Shown here: positions 27,815 to 36,675 of the stretch, piece by piece
How positions within the stretch are numbered: the first letter of the stretch is position 1
Layout: every line of letters starts with the position of its first letter
Source: Bradyrhizobium sp. CB2312
GTDB taxonomy: Bacteria > Pseudomonadota > Alphaproteobacteria > Rhizobiales > Xanthobacteraceae
Assembly: GCF_029714425.1 (NCBI RefSeq)
Contig: NZ_CP121668.1
Location: forward strand, 8,639,501-8,703,500
Direction: 5' to 3'
DNA: 64,000 nt
The notes under the pieces: model-generated
Told to the model about the DNA's origin: nothing
What the model saw: only the letters and a program-made list of their open reading frames with translations
Databases searched by the model: none
Made by a program: the position numbers and the translations under genes

Positions 27815-29024
27815 CCTCACGACAACAGATCGCCTACGAAGACGTGCAATGCGTCTGTTTATGCCCTCTCTCAGCTTTACGAAAGCTACTGCTGCCATTG
27901 TCAGAGTGCGGATATGTAGATGGCCGATGCCGCGGGGCGCCGCAATAAACGCCCCGGCCGGAGCCGCGGATGTGAACCAGAGTCCTGGCCGGCAGCATCG
28001 GTGACCGTGCTTTGCCGCTTTAGCACCTCGTGCGAGCTTTTGAACAACTCTACGAACTCTGCCATGCAAAGGAGCTTCGTCGCAAAAGAATGAAAGCCCC
28101 TCCGTTGTCCAAAAGGAGGAGCAGCATGGAGTTCAACGCGCTAAGCCCGGTGGACAACAGTCCAGCGTCCCACTCGTCCTCGTCGCCCGCCTGTCCGAGA
28201 GAGTCGCATTGATAAAATACCCGAATACAGCCAGGATCTAATTTGGCAGGAACTCGGAGGCAGATTATCGCGTGTCGAGCTATCATTGAGCGGCGGCGAG
28301 CGGACCAATTCCCAACAGCCGATCGCTCAGCACCGCGTGGACGCCTCCGATTTCGGCCACGATCCGGGTCACCTCACGCCGGACCGTCTCAAGCGGAGCT
28401 CGCGTTGCCGGCACAGGTTGCTCCGCCGGAACTTGGAGATTTCGAAATGCTAAAAAGCCGCGATCTCATACCGACCAGGGCTGCCCGGACAACCATGTTC
28501 ACCAACCTGGGTGTGCCTCACGGGGCGGAATGGCGAGAAGAAGGTTTTATTCGTCTTAAACCATCGCTAGACGCTGACCTTTGGCCTGTAGGTTCGAGCG
28601 AACACTCGCCAAGCGGATAAGCATGATGACATAAAGAATGCCAGGCGCAGCCGAGCTTCGATCCGCTCGGGGCAACACGGTTCGCACAATACCGTTGGAC
28701 TCTTTCGAGCATCTACGCCAGTCAATCTGATACGATCACTCTGTATCTGGCTCATCGGGCAGACGCCAACACTCTCGTTGGGCGCAGGCGAGGTCGCTAG
28801 GCGTGGGTGATTTCACCATAAGATGCTGCGGAGACCTGCGACGTTGTTGCAGGAATTAGCGCACGTGACCATCCGCAGAGCGGCAGACTCGGATTCATTA
28901 ATTCGACCTAATTGGCGTGGAGGCGAGCGATCGAAACAAAGCAGACAAGCCGATTCCGATATCAAGAACCATGACCGCCTTTCACACTGTCATTTCGCGT
29001 TTCGTTATGAAACCTCTGAATGCC
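27815..29024. other. 1.2 kb interval with decayed small ORFs between rhcC1 and nopX
   Basis: No intact gene is recognised. At 28126-28212 a 28-codon frame (MEFNALSPVDNSPASH start) follows an excellent Shine-Dalgarno (AAGGAGGAG). A different frame then continues with PEYSQDLIWQELGGRLSRVE and ends at a TAA near 28450, suggesting one frameshifted gene of about 105 codons. The rest, to the nopX tts box, shows nothing clear. Confidence 0.45.
28126..28452 (+). pseudogene. Small frameshifted ORF with strong ribosome-binding site
   Basis: ATG 28126 is preceded by AAGGAGGAG. The first frame ends at TGA 28210-28212. The following frame is open from about 28212, reads DLIWQELGGRLSRVELSL, and ends near 28450. 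Its location within the T3SS cluster and the strong start signal suggest a small former T3SS component or chaperone; no family is recognised. Confidence 0.35.
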
Positions 29025-29044
29025 GTCAGCTTTTGGAAAGCTAA
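29025..29044 (+). promoter_or_regulatory. tts box of nopX
   Basis: GTCAGCTTTTGGAAAGCTAA differs from the tts core at one position. The nopX ATG is 206 bases downstream, a longer leader than for the effectors here. Confidence 0.9.
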
Positions 29045-29250
29045 TCGAACCTACCATACGGCGTGAATATCTAGACGGCGATGTGCCTATAGATTGTAGC
29101 GGAACAGAGCGCTGGGGCGCACTGAGCAATCGGAAGCAAGTGGTAGGAGCCATCGAATCCTATCAACATTTATTGCTCGTTGTTCGTCGCGATTCTCGGG
29201 CTGCGCCACATGACCGGCTTGTGGTGCGATCTCAAATCAGAGGACGTATA

Positions 29251-31050
29251 ATGTCAGTCAACAACCTGTCGCTAACCGCGAGCTCCACTTTGTCAGGGCT
29301 GGCGCCTGGGCCCTCATCGGCGCGGGATCTTTCAAATTTCGAGGCGATGCTGGCTAGTTTCTCGTTGAAAGACAAGGTCGATGACGATTCCGCGCCGCAG
29401 GAGCCGACGGCTGCAGACTCAGCCAAGCAGCTGACGGAGGAACTCACGCAGGAGGTACGGAACATCCTCCCGCCGGAGATCAAGGCCGCACTGGACGCAT
29501 GTCAGCAGGCGCCAGAGCCATCCGCCACGGAGTCCTCCTCCGCTGCGAGCGCACCGAAGATTGCAGAGGCGCCCGTACAAAGCTCCAGGATCACGTGGAA
29601 CAGCGGCACGTTGACTGATGCCGAGCTGGAGATTGTGTCGGTGCTGAACCGACACAAAGACAAATGCCCGCTGGATTGGAAATCTCTCGGCGATCTGGCC
29701 AACGATCCCTCCACACCGCCGGATCTAAAGGCGGCGATCGAGGCGTTGCAACAGGACCCAGAGCTCTTCTATGCGATAGGCTCGCAAGGTGACGGCCGCT
29801 GCGGCGGAAAGATCAAAGCAGGTGATCTCTCCGGCTTCTCCGATCACCACCCTCAGGTTGCTGCTTTCCAGGAGCAGCGGGCAGAGAGCTATACGCAGAA
29901 CTATATCCCTTCCGACGGCACCCGGAATGGCGAGCCATCGGTTATGACCCAGACCGATGCGATGCGCGAGCTCTATCGCTATGCCGACAATCTGCCTAAG
30001 AACCTGAGCCTTGCGGATTTCAAGCGGATCGTCGACGGCGAAGCCAAAACCGGCAAATGCCCGCCACAGGTCCTCGCTGCCGCTCAATACTTCCTCGACC
30101 ACCCGGATGAATGGAAGCAGTTGTACGGTGGCTCGATAGACAAGGTCCACAAAGAGGACTTCCTGCAGGTTGCTTCATCATCGATCAATCTCACGCAAGC
30201 CGAGCTCGATACGCTCAATACGATGGGCAAGAACCAAAACGCTTTCTTCGGGAAGGGTGACCTGACCCGGGAAAAGCTGGCGAGCATGGTCGATGATAAG
30301 AGCCTCGCGCCCGAGGTGCGAAAGGCGGCCTCCCAGCTGCTCTCCGATCCTGTGTTGTTCGGGTTGATGAACAACGCGATTACGGGCTACAAAACCCACC
30401 ACAAGTTCTTCGACTTCGGCGGCGGCCATACGGTCGATTCCGGCAACATCAGCAACAGCGACTTCGACCAGTTCTTCAACAACATGTCGGGTGCGAACCG
30501 CACCGTTCACCAAGTGAAGACGCATGCCGTCCGAACGCCTGCCGAGCAGGACGCGGTCGCGGACATGACGACGGGCATGGCAGACCAGCCCGACATCAAG
30601 TCTCCCAAAAAGAACGGTGGCGCCTTCATGCACGCACTTAACGACGTGCTCAAAGTTGGCTCTAAGGTATTCGACTGGGCCGCAACAGCAGTCGGTGTAC
30701 TTGGTTTCATTCCAGGCTTGGGTGAATTGGCCGATCTGGCGTCAATGGTGCTCGAAGCCGAGGCGCAAGCTGCAAATCTTCTTCACACTGCCATCAGTGG
30801 CGGCAACATAAAGCAAGCGCTGGAAGAAGCCGGGCTGAGCCTTGCGGCACAGGCGGTGGGCTGCATCGCCGGACCTGAGGTCAAATTAGCAATGCGAGAA
30901 GGCTTGGTGAAGCAGGCCATTCAAGAAGCCGCGACGGCAGGCATCAACCTGCCGGTTTCGGTGGCCCAGTCCTACGCGGAGGATTATTTAAATAACCTGA
31001 AGGCTCGCATCGAGTCCGAGCGCTTGCAAGCTGCAGGCGCTTACGCCTAG
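29251..31050 (+). CDS. nopX: T3SS translocator NopX (NolX/HrpF family)
   Basis: A 599-residue secreted translocator thought to form the pore in the host plasma membrane. Two halves with internally repeated EF-hand-like segments are visible (AAIEALQQDPELFYAIGS; RKAASQLLSDPVLFGLMNN). The C-terminal hydrophobic region DWAATAVGVLGFIPGLGELADLASMVL (about 480-510) is the likely membrane-inserting part. ATG 29251 (MSVNNLSLTASSTLSG) is chosen over longer frames because it follows AGAGG and fits NolX N-termini. A perfect 12-bp-stem hairpin follows the stop. Confidence 0.93.
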   Translation: MSVNNLSLTASSTLSGLAPGPSSARDLSNFEAMLASFSLKDKVDDDSAPQEPTAADSAKQLTEELTQEVRNILPPEIKAALDACQQAPEPSATESSSAASAPKIAEAPVQSSRITWNSGTLTDAELEIVSVLNRHKDKCPLDWKSLGDLANDPSTPPDLKAAIEALQQDPELFYAIGSQGDGRCGGKIKAGDLSGFSDHHPQVAAFQEQRAESYTQNYIPSDGTRNGEPSVMTQTDAMRELYRYADNLPKNLSLADFKRIVDGEAKTGKCPPQVLAAAQYFLDHPDEWKQLYGGSIDKVHKEDFLQVASSSINLTQAELDTLNTMGKNQNAFFGKGDLTREKLASMVDDKSLAPEVRKAASQLLSDPVLFGLMNNAITGYKTHHKFFDFGGGHTVDSGNISNSDFDQFFNNMSGANRTVHQVKTHAVRTPAEQDAVADMTTGMADQPDIKSPKKNGGAFMHALNDVLKVGSKVFDWAATAVGVLGFIPGLGELADLASMVLEAEAQAANLLHTAISGGNIKQALEEAGLSLAAQAVGCIAGPEVKLAMREGLVKQAIQEAATAGINLPVSVAQSYAEDYLNNLKARIESERLQAAGAYA

Positions 31051-31089
31051 GCGGAGCGACGCTATCCTCTCAGGATGACGCTCGAAACT

Positions 31090-31123
31090 GAGCTTGCGCG
31101 ACCTCCGCGCGTCGCGCAAGCTC
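31090..31123 (+). terminator. Strong hairpin after nopX
   Basis: A perfect 12-bp stem (GAGCTTGCGCGA at 31090-31101, its complement at 31112-31123) with a 10-nt loop lies 40 bases past the nopX stop. There is no T-run, so it may be an RNA-stabilising structure rather than a classical terminator. Confidence 0.6.
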
Positions 31124-31830
31124 TACCAGCACACTTGAGACCGCCCCCGAATCCGAGGAACTTATTTCGGCCCTTCGCTGCGCACAAACTATGTCGGCCG
31201 CACTCGATCGTTCGAATCCGGCCTCAAACCCAGTCTGCCGCTGTGACGTTCCATTGACTGCATACGCCGCCTGTCAACATCGCGATGCATTAACAATACC
31301 CTACAGACGGCCACAGCCGAGGAGCCAGCCGATTGCGCAAGGATCGAGAGCACATTGGTCCAGAGCGGTAGAGCCGAAGGGCTCTTTCTCGAGCAGCGGG
31401 CTCCTGCTCGGCCCGAAATGGGTCGCGATTGACGGATCTGCCATGGGCCAGCTAGGGCCGATGGACCGCTCTGGCCGCTGGATCGGCCGTCACTCTGGCT
31501 TTCAGCCTCGCTCCCGACGAGGTCAAGCTCCGTGCCGCATCGCCTGACCCCAAGCAAATTGTCGAAAGAGCTCGGAGGCATCGCAAGAGACATGAGCCCG
31601 AGATTGCAGCACGTCGAGCCCAAAACGCTTTTATTAGTGGCGGCTTTGATATTTCGCCAATTGAACGCTTTCGAAGCGATGAGCAACGTGCTCACCCGAT
31701 CAAGCTCCACAAACGATTGTTTGTCTTAACCATCTGATCTCCAGCTTTGGCCGGCAACCTTTCAAATACGGTCTGCTGGTGAAACGTTTAATGACGACCC
31801 ACCATCGGCTCATTGTATTTTCTACGACTC
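31124..31830. other. Interval between nopX and nopC, with an ORF tail of unknown origin
   Basis: About 700 bases. From about 31454 to 31732 a plus-strand frame without a clear start reads like the end of a basic protein (IVERARRHRKRHEPEIAARR, FISGGFDISPIERF). No family is recognised; I take it as a gene remnant. Confidence 0.4.
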
Positions 31831-31850
31831 GTCAGCTTGTCGAAAGCTAA
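31831..31850 (+). promoter_or_regulatory. tts box of the nopC-nopA-rhcV operon
   Basis: GTCAGCTTGTCGAAAGCTAA is a perfect match to the tts-box core, preceded by TC as in published boxes. nopC starts 66 bases downstream. Confidence 0.95.
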
Positions 31851-31915
31851 TACTTGCATAGGTGGAGGGTGGAAACCGCCTCCATTGGCACATCGAATTG
31901 ACACAGGAGAACTCC

Positions 31916-32212
31916 ATGCGCGTTGCGAGCTCTAGCGCCGCTGGACACGTTGATGCTGACCTCCATGCGGCTGGCGGCAAAGGCGGCGGCAAAAAGGGAA
32001 CTCAAAAGCCTGGCGAGCGCGACGATCATGGCCGATCGCCTGATGCCAACATTCCCGCAAACGGCGGCGCGTCCAATCCGGGCACTAACTCGCATGAAGC
32101 CGCTATGCAGCAAGCGTTCAACGTCGCTCTGGGAGCCATTGCTCTCCAATTTGCGAATAGTGCAATGAGCCGTTTCGACGATGTCATGGCCGAGACAGAC
32201 GAGGATTCCTGA
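31916..32212 (+). CDS. nopC: Secreted T3SS protein NopC
   Basis: A 98-residue protein with a glycine/lysine-rich N-terminal half and a helical C-terminal half (EAAMQQAFNVALGAIALQFANSAM). The ATG follows AGGAG at good spacing. Identification rests on operon position: in NGR234 and relatives a tts box is followed by nopC, nopA, y4yQ and rhcV. The C-terminal helix would fit a needle/pilus-type secreted subunit. A perfect hairpin starts at the stop codon. Confidence 0.7.
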   Translation: MRVASSSAAGHVDADLHAAGGKGGGKKGTQKPGERDDHGRSPDANIPANGGASNPGTNSHEAAMQQAFNVALGAIALQFANSAMSRFDDVMAETDEDS

Positions 32213-32230
32213 CGTCGCATGTTGCGACGT
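32212..32230 (+). promoter_or_regulatory. Perfect hairpin at the nopC stop codon
   Basis: ACGTCGCA-tgt-TGCGACGT, an 8-bp stem with 3-nt loop overlapping the last base of the nopC stop. It lies between nopC and the nopA ribosome-binding site and could stabilise or separate the two messages. Confidence 0.65.
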
Positions 32231-32282
32231 TAGGAAATAGGAGCCGCACGTGGCGGCGAAATCGAGCAAACAGGAGAATAGT

Positions 32283-32516
32283 ATGGGTAAAGGAGTTGGT
32301 GCGTCTGGTACCTCGACTGCAGGTGGGGCAGCCGGCACCGCTACTGCTGCAGCCGCTTCCGCGGGTGCTGAAGTTGCTGGAGAGGCGGCATTCCAAAAGC
32401 AAATCGCCGCTCTGACTGCGACCAGCACAAAGGCTGCTGAGAGGGATGTGGAACTTCGCGTTGTCTCGACTGAGCTTTCGACTGTCAAAAAAGCGGCCGA
32501 TGAGCGGGTGCAGTAA
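32283..32516 (+). CDS. nopA: T3SS pilus/needle subunit NopA
   Basis: A 77-residue protein: a glycine/alanine/serine/threonine-rich low-complexity N-terminus (GASGTSTAGGAAGTATAAAA) followed by a helical tail (EAAFQKQIAALTATSTKAAE, ELSTVKKAADERVQ). This is the composition and size expected of NopA/HrpA-type pilins that build the external appendage. AGGAG precedes the ATG. Two hairpins after the stop may set the nopC-nopA mRNA apart from the machinery genes downstream. Confidence 0.75.
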   Translation: MGKGVGASGTSTAGGAAGTATAAAASAGAEVAGEAAFQKQIAALTATSTKAAERDVELRVVSTELSTVKKAADERVQ

Positions 32517-32526
32517 GGGATGAGAT

Positions 32527-32545
32527 GGGGCGGCGTCGCCGCCCC
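32527..32545 (+). terminator. Perfect hairpin 1 between nopA and sctD
   Basis: GGGGCGGC-gtc-GCCGCCCC: 8-bp GC-only stem, 3-nt loop, 10 bases after the nopA stop, followed by ACTTTCC. Likely an attenuator or 3'-end stabiliser. Confidence 0.7.
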
Positions 32546-32582
32546 ACTTTCCCCGGCTGCTTAGTCTGTGAAGTCGCAAGGG

Positions 32583-32602
32583 CCGTACGGCTTGCCGTAC
32601 GG
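32583..32602 (+). promoter_or_regulatory. Perfect hairpin 2 between nopA and sctD
   Basis: CCGTACGG-cttg-CCGTACGG: 8-bp stem, 4-nt loop, 27 bases ahead of the sctD GTG start. It could mask or space the ribosome-binding site, or act with hairpin 1 in differential expression. Confidence 0.6.
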
Positions 32603-32629
32603 TCCCGTTCACTGTTCAGGAAACCGACC

Positions 32630-33520
32630 GTGAATGAACCAAATTGCCTGCATTTCGAAGTGCTGTCCGGGTGTTATTCTGGGCTGACAAGTAAAGTGGG
32701 GGGCGGATCGTGTCTGATTGGCAGCAGCCTCGACGCAGACTTAATCTTCGTCGAACAAGGCCTCGAACCGCACCATCTTCGTGTTGCCCCGCATTTCAAT
32801 TCAATCGAGATCGAGGCCCTTGCGAGGGACGTCAGGATCGAGGGGCACGAGACTGTTTTAGCTAATGGGTCCATTGTTGTCTCTCTTCCTGTCGTTTTGC
32901 ATGCCGGGGCGATGTCCATTCGCTGGACGATCGAGGACTACAAACAAGCTGGCTCCATCGACCGCCGGCGTATATCGCTCGCCGTTCTCACTTTGGTCCT
33001 GATCAGTTCTGCCGCGGTTGGCGCAGTCTCATCCAGTTTTGTCCAGACCGACACCACCTTGGCGTCAAGTCCGTCGTCCCCTGCTACTGACATTGCACCC
33101 AAGCTGGCGCTCAGCGCTCCTGATGCTCTGGCCACCGATGCAGCTGCCGAGCGGCTGCAAGAGGAAGTTGATAGAGCGGGTCTTGTCGGCATCAAGGTCG
33201 GCTCTGGGGTGGGCGTTGTCACCGCCGACGGCACCGTTGCGCCCGCCTCGCTCGCCACATGGCGAGACGTCCAGCAGCGGTTTGATCAAAATAGCAATGG
33301 CGCTTATACGCTCGTCAATGCGGTCGCCATCAAGGATGAGAAGACGCCCCCCGCAATTGAGGTCCAAGCTGTTTGGCGCGGGAGCGAACCCTATATTGTC
33401 ATTGCTGGTCAAAAGTATTTCGTCGGCGCGCTCTTGAGCAATGGATGGACCGTCTGCGGGATTGAGGAAGGACGTGTTCTGCTGAGCCGGGATGGCCGGC
33501 TTGCCACCCTACCCTATTAG
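32630..33520 (+). CDS. T3SS inner-membrane ring protein, SctD family (y4yQ type)
   Basis: A 296-residue protein with an FHA-like cytoplasmic domain (1-105), one membrane segment (about 115-135, ISLAVLTLVLISSAAVGAV) and a periplasmic part with two small ring-building-type modules (AAERLQEEVDRAGLVGIKVG; GEPYIVIAGQKYFVGALLSNGW region). This is the SctD layout. GTG 32630 follows CAGGA; the longer frame from 32525 would run through both hairpins. It corresponds to y4yQ upstream of rhcV in NGR234. Confidence 0.82.
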   Translation: MNEPNCLHFEVLSGCYSGLTSKVGGGSCLIGSSLDADLIFVEQGLEPHHLRVAPHFNSIEIEALARDVRIEGHETVLANGSIVVSLPVVLHAGAMSIRWTIEDYKQAGSIDRRRISLAVLTLVLISSAAVGAVSSSFVQTDTTLASSPSSPATDIAPKLALSAPDALATDAAAERLQEEVDRAGLVGIKVGSGVGVVTADGTVAPASLATWRDVQQRFDQNSNGAYTLVNAVAIKDEKTPPAIEVQAVWRGSEPYIVIAGQKYFVGALLSNGWTVCGIEEGRVLLSRDGRLATLPY

Positions 33521-33553
33521 CGGTTTAGCCCGCAGATAAGAAAGCAAAGTGCC

Positions 33554-34093
33554 ATGACTAGGCTGCCCCCGAATCCCGTCAAGCCTGGCACCTCTTTTCA
33601 GGAGCCAAACGTCGATCATCATGCATCTGCCATCACGCCGGTTAGTTCTCGAGGTAAGTCCATCGGGTTTGATCGGAGGCGTGGCAATGATAACAAGAGC
33701 CACACCTCAATTTCTCGTCACAGCGACGTGCTGGATCCGTTGGTGGACGCCACGATCGAGAGCGCGCTCGAGCTCAGTTCGATCGATGCAGTTTCGCGCG
33801 TCAATCTCGACGAGGCGCGCGCCCCGCCAGGTCAGGTCGAGCCAGGCTCGGAATTCGCTTGGCTTAATGAGCCCAATCTCGCGCACGGTCTGCTCTCCTT
33901 CGTGACGCCGCGCTTACGTCACTCGCATGTTCTGCGTCCAGAGCAACACGGCCTTCTTCTGGAGCGTTTGGCTGATACGCTATCAGCTGCGCCAGAGGAT
34001 TTGGTGTCACGTGAAGGGGCCGCGCTTCTACAACTGGAGCTGCAGCGATTAATCCTGCTCCGGCAGAGTCACAACGGCTTGATCAAAGGCTAA
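33554..34093 (+). CDS. Putative SctX-like T3SS export-gate protein
   Basis: A 179-residue protein with a long disordered N-terminus and a folded C-terminal third (FAWLNEPNLAHGLLSFVTP; LQLELQRLILLRQSHNGLI). By eye this end resembles the C-terminus of Yersinia YscX (WDFASPGYTFHGL, ending LLQIILNLLHKV). Position supports this: in Yersinia and Pseudomonas the sctX-sctY pair lies directly ahead of sctV, and here the next two genes are a YscY-like TPR protein and rhcV. It would be an early-exported protein bound to the export gate. Similarity is weak. Confidence 0.5.
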   Translation: MTRLPPNPVKPGTSFQEPNVDHHASAITPVSSRGKSIGFDRRRGNDNKSHTSISRHSDVLDPLVDATIESALELSSIDAVSRVNLDEARAPPGQVEPGSEFAWLNEPNLAHGLLSFVTPRLRHSHVLRPEQHGLLLERLADTLSAAPEDLVSREGAALLQLELQRLILLRQSHNGLIKG

Positions 34094-34095
34094 CG

Positions 34096-34518
34096 ATGGA
34101 CGGGCCAGATAACGCGCAACACTTCACATCTACACAGCGCGTTTCCGAAGCCGGCGCTGTCGAGCTGATCTCTGGGCCGGAGCGAGATTTGCTCTGCGTG
34201 CTTTCTTATGTCTACCTTGCCTGCGGACAGAGCGACAAGAGCCTGGCTCTGTTGCGACTGGTCGCTCACGAACAGTCCCAAGACATCGGCTTGCTCCGCA
34301 TCCTGGCCTACGCTCTCATCTCGGAGCGTCGCGGTGACGAAGCACTGTCGGTATTGGACAAGCTTGACAAACTGGATGACGAGCCGTCTTCGTGTCTGCC
34401 CTTGATGCTGATGCGCAGCCACGCGCTGCGTCACGCTGGCCGCATGACCGAAGCGCAAGCCGTCTTCAAACGCTATGTTTTGTTGCGGGGCAGCACAGCT
34501 TCAATCGAACAAAAATAA
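34096..34518 (+). CDS. Putative SctY-like TPR chaperone
   Basis: A 140-residue helical protein with about three TPR-like repeats (ERDLLCVLSYVYLACGQSDK, LLRILAYALISERRGDEALS, MLMRSHALRHAGRMTEAQAV). Repeat layout, length and position match YscY of Yersinia (compare FLLLNGWLQLQCGHAERA and LCLSRAQQLNGDLDKARHAY). YscY is the TPR chaperone of YscX and binds SctV. It starts two bases after the sctX-like gene and ends eight bases before rhcV. Confidence 0.58.
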   Translation: MDGPDNAQHFTSTQRVSEAGAVELISGPERDLLCVLSYVYLACGQSDKSLALLRLVAHEQSQDIGLLRILAYALISERRGDEALSVLDKLDKLDDEPSSCLPLMLMRSHALRHAGRMTEAQAVFKRYVLLRGSTASIEQK

Positions 34519-34526
34519 GGCTTCTC

Positions 34527-36644
34527 ATGGCCAACCTTCTACGAAATCTCATCACGCGCGCGCCGGCTCACCCGGACTTGATGGTCGCGTTGATGCTTCT
34601 TCTGGCGATCGGAATGATGATCATGCCGATCCCGATCATCGTGATCGATATGCTGATCGGCTTCAATCTAGGGTTTGCCATATTGCTGTTGATGGTAGCC
34701 CTGTATCTCAACACGCCGCTCGACTTTTCGTCCCTACCGGGCGTCATCCTGATCTCCACCGTCTTTCGTCTCGCTCTTACCGTTGCAACGACGCGACTGA
34801 TCCTATCCGAGGGCGATGCCGGCAGCATCATCCATACGTTCGGCGATTTCGTCATATCCGGCAACATCGCCGTCGGCATTGTCATATTCCTGATCGTGAC
34901 CATGGTGCAGTTCATGGTTCTCGCCAAGGGCGCCGAACGGGTGGCGGAGGTATCGGCGCGCTTCACGCTCGATGCGCTGCCGGGCAAGCAGATGGCAATC
35001 GACGCGGAGCTGCGCAACGGCCATATCGATCAGCACGAAGCCCGCAGCCGGCGCGGCGCGCTCGAGCGAGAAAGCCAACTGCACGGCGCGATGGACGGCG
35101 CTATGAAATTCGTGAAAGGCGACGCCATAGCCGGACTTATAGTCATCTGCATCAACATGCTGGGTGGCATTACGATCGGATCACTCTCCAAGGGCATGTC
35201 CCTCGAGGAGGCGATGCATCAATACACCATCCTGACGATCGGTGATGCGCTCATTTCGCAGATTCCGGCTCTGCTGCTGTCAATTACGGCAGCAACCATT
35301 GTTACTCGTGTCAACGGTCCTTCCAAACTCAATCTCGGCGCCGATATCGTCAACCAACTTACGGCCAGCACACAAGCGCTACGCTTGGCCTCCTGTGTCT
35401 TGCTTGTGATGGGGCTCGTTCCTGGCTTCCCTTTGCCCCCCTTTGTCATACTGGCCGCGCTCTTCTCCGCCGCCAGCTTTCTCAAGGTTGGCGTGCAAGA
35501 GGGCAAGACCGCTCCCAAAGCCGGCGCCGGTCCCACCGGTTCGGCTCCCGCTTCCGCACAGGGTCAGAAGCAAGCCGTGCCCGCGGAGGCACTTCCAATT
35601 ACGCTGTTGCTAGCGCCGAGCCTGATGCAGGCAATCAACGTAGGGGAACTTGAGCAGTGCGTCGCCCGGGTTTCGGCACTAGTTTCAGCTGATCTTGGCA
35701 TCACAATTCCACGCATTCCCGCCCAAAGCGCAAAGCACCTGGCCCAATTGCAATTCCGGGTGGATGTCGAAGGAGTGCCCGTGGAAGAGGGCGCCATTGA
35801 CCCTACACAACTCTTACTTAATGACGACGTGGCGAACATTGATTTGAGCGGAATCCCCTTTTGGCACGACCCAGACACGAATCGGATCTGGATCAAACAG
35901 GTCCATGCGCCTGCTCTCAACGCTGCCGGAATTGGGCACCACCGTCCGAGCGAAATCATCGCCTTGCGCGTCCAGTCAACGTTGACACGCTATGCACAGC
36001 GCCTGGTGGGCATTCAGGAAACGCGTCAGTTGCTTGGCCGGATGGAGCAGGAATATGCCGATCTGGTGAAAGAGGTGCTGCGCACGACACCAATCCCTCG
36101 CATCGCGGATGTCCTACGTCGCTTACTGGACGAGGGCATCCCGATCCGGAACACCCGCTTGGTTTTGGAGGCGCTTGCAGAATGGAGCGAACGGGAACAA
36201 AATGCCGTACTGCTCACCGAATATGTGCGCTCCGCTCTGAAGCGGCAGATCTGTCACCGCTACGCCAACGCCCATCGTGTTGTGGCGGCTTTTATCGTCG
36301 AGCGCGAGACCGAGGATATCGTGCGCAGTGCCGTGCGCGAGACAGCTGTCGGTCCCTATCTCGTTTTGGAGGATCGGCAAAGCGAGATGCTGCTTTCACA
36401 ATTTCGCCAGATCCGTTCGAGCATCGCACGTAGTCAGAACCAGCCAGTTATCCTGGGATCGATGGATATCCGGCGCTTCGTCCGCGGCTTTCTCACCCGC
36501 AATGGAATAGACCTACCTGTTCTCTCCTATCAGGATCTCGCCTCGGATTTCACCGTCCAGCCGATTGGCTCCGTCAAACTTGCGCCTGGTAAGGACAAGA
36601 CTCCTACAGGCGGGCATCGTGACCTCCTCCCTGCGGCCGGCTGA
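34527..36644 (+). CDS. rhcV: T3SS export gate protein RhcV (SctV/FlhA family)
   Basis: A 705-residue protein: about eight membrane helices in the first 320 residues with the FHIPEP-family signature (RLALTVATTRLILSEGDAGS; LDALPGKQMAIDAELRNG), a variable linker (APASAQGQKQ), and the large cytoplasmic ring domain (RPSEIIALRVQSTLTRYAQR, IRNTRLVLEALAEWSE). It forms the nonameric ring that receives substrates and chaperones. ATG 34527 follows AAGG and is 3' of the sctY-like gene; the longer frame starting at 34392 is rejected because it overlaps that gene. Confidence 0.95.
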   Translation: MANLLRNLITRAPAHPDLMVALMLLLAIGMMIMPIPIIVIDMLIGFNLGFAILLLMVALYLNTPLDFSSLPGVILISTVFRLALTVATTRLILSEGDAGSIIHTFGDFVISGNIAVGIVIFLIVTMVQFMVLAKGAERVAEVSARFTLDALPGKQMAIDAELRNGHIDQHEARSRRGALERESQLHGAMDGAMKFVKGDAIAGLIVICINMLGGITIGSLSKGMSLEEAMHQYTILTIGDALISQIPALLLSITAATIVTRVNGPSKLNLGADIVNQLTASTQALRLASCVLLVMGLVPGFPLPPFVILAALFSAASFLKVGVQEGKTAPKAGAGPTGSAPASAQGQKQAVPAEALPITLLLAPSLMQAINVGELEQCVARVSALVSADLGITIPRIPAQSAKHLAQLQFRVDVEGVPVEEGAIDPTQLLLNDDVANIDLSGIPFWHDPDTNRIWIKQVHAPALNAAGIGHHRPSEIIALRVQSTLTRYAQRLVGIQETRQLLGRMEQEYADLVKEVLRTTPIPRIADVLRRLLDEGIPIRNTRLVLEALAEWSEREQNAVLLTEYVRSALKRQICHRYANAHRVVAAFIVERETEDIVRSAVRETAVGPYLVLEDRQSEMLLSQFRQIRSSIARSQNQPVILGSMDIRRFVRGFLTRNGIDLPVLSYQDLASDFTVQPIGSVKLAPGKDKTPTGGHRDLLPAAG

Positions 36645-36675
36645 CGAGCACAGGTTTGGGGTCGTGAGGTCGCTT

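Noticed and set aside
28212..28452. Possible needle-length regulator (SctP/FliK-type) piece (LSRVELSLSGG)
   Set aside because: The resemblance to the FliK C-terminal domain is a few residues only; not enough to name.
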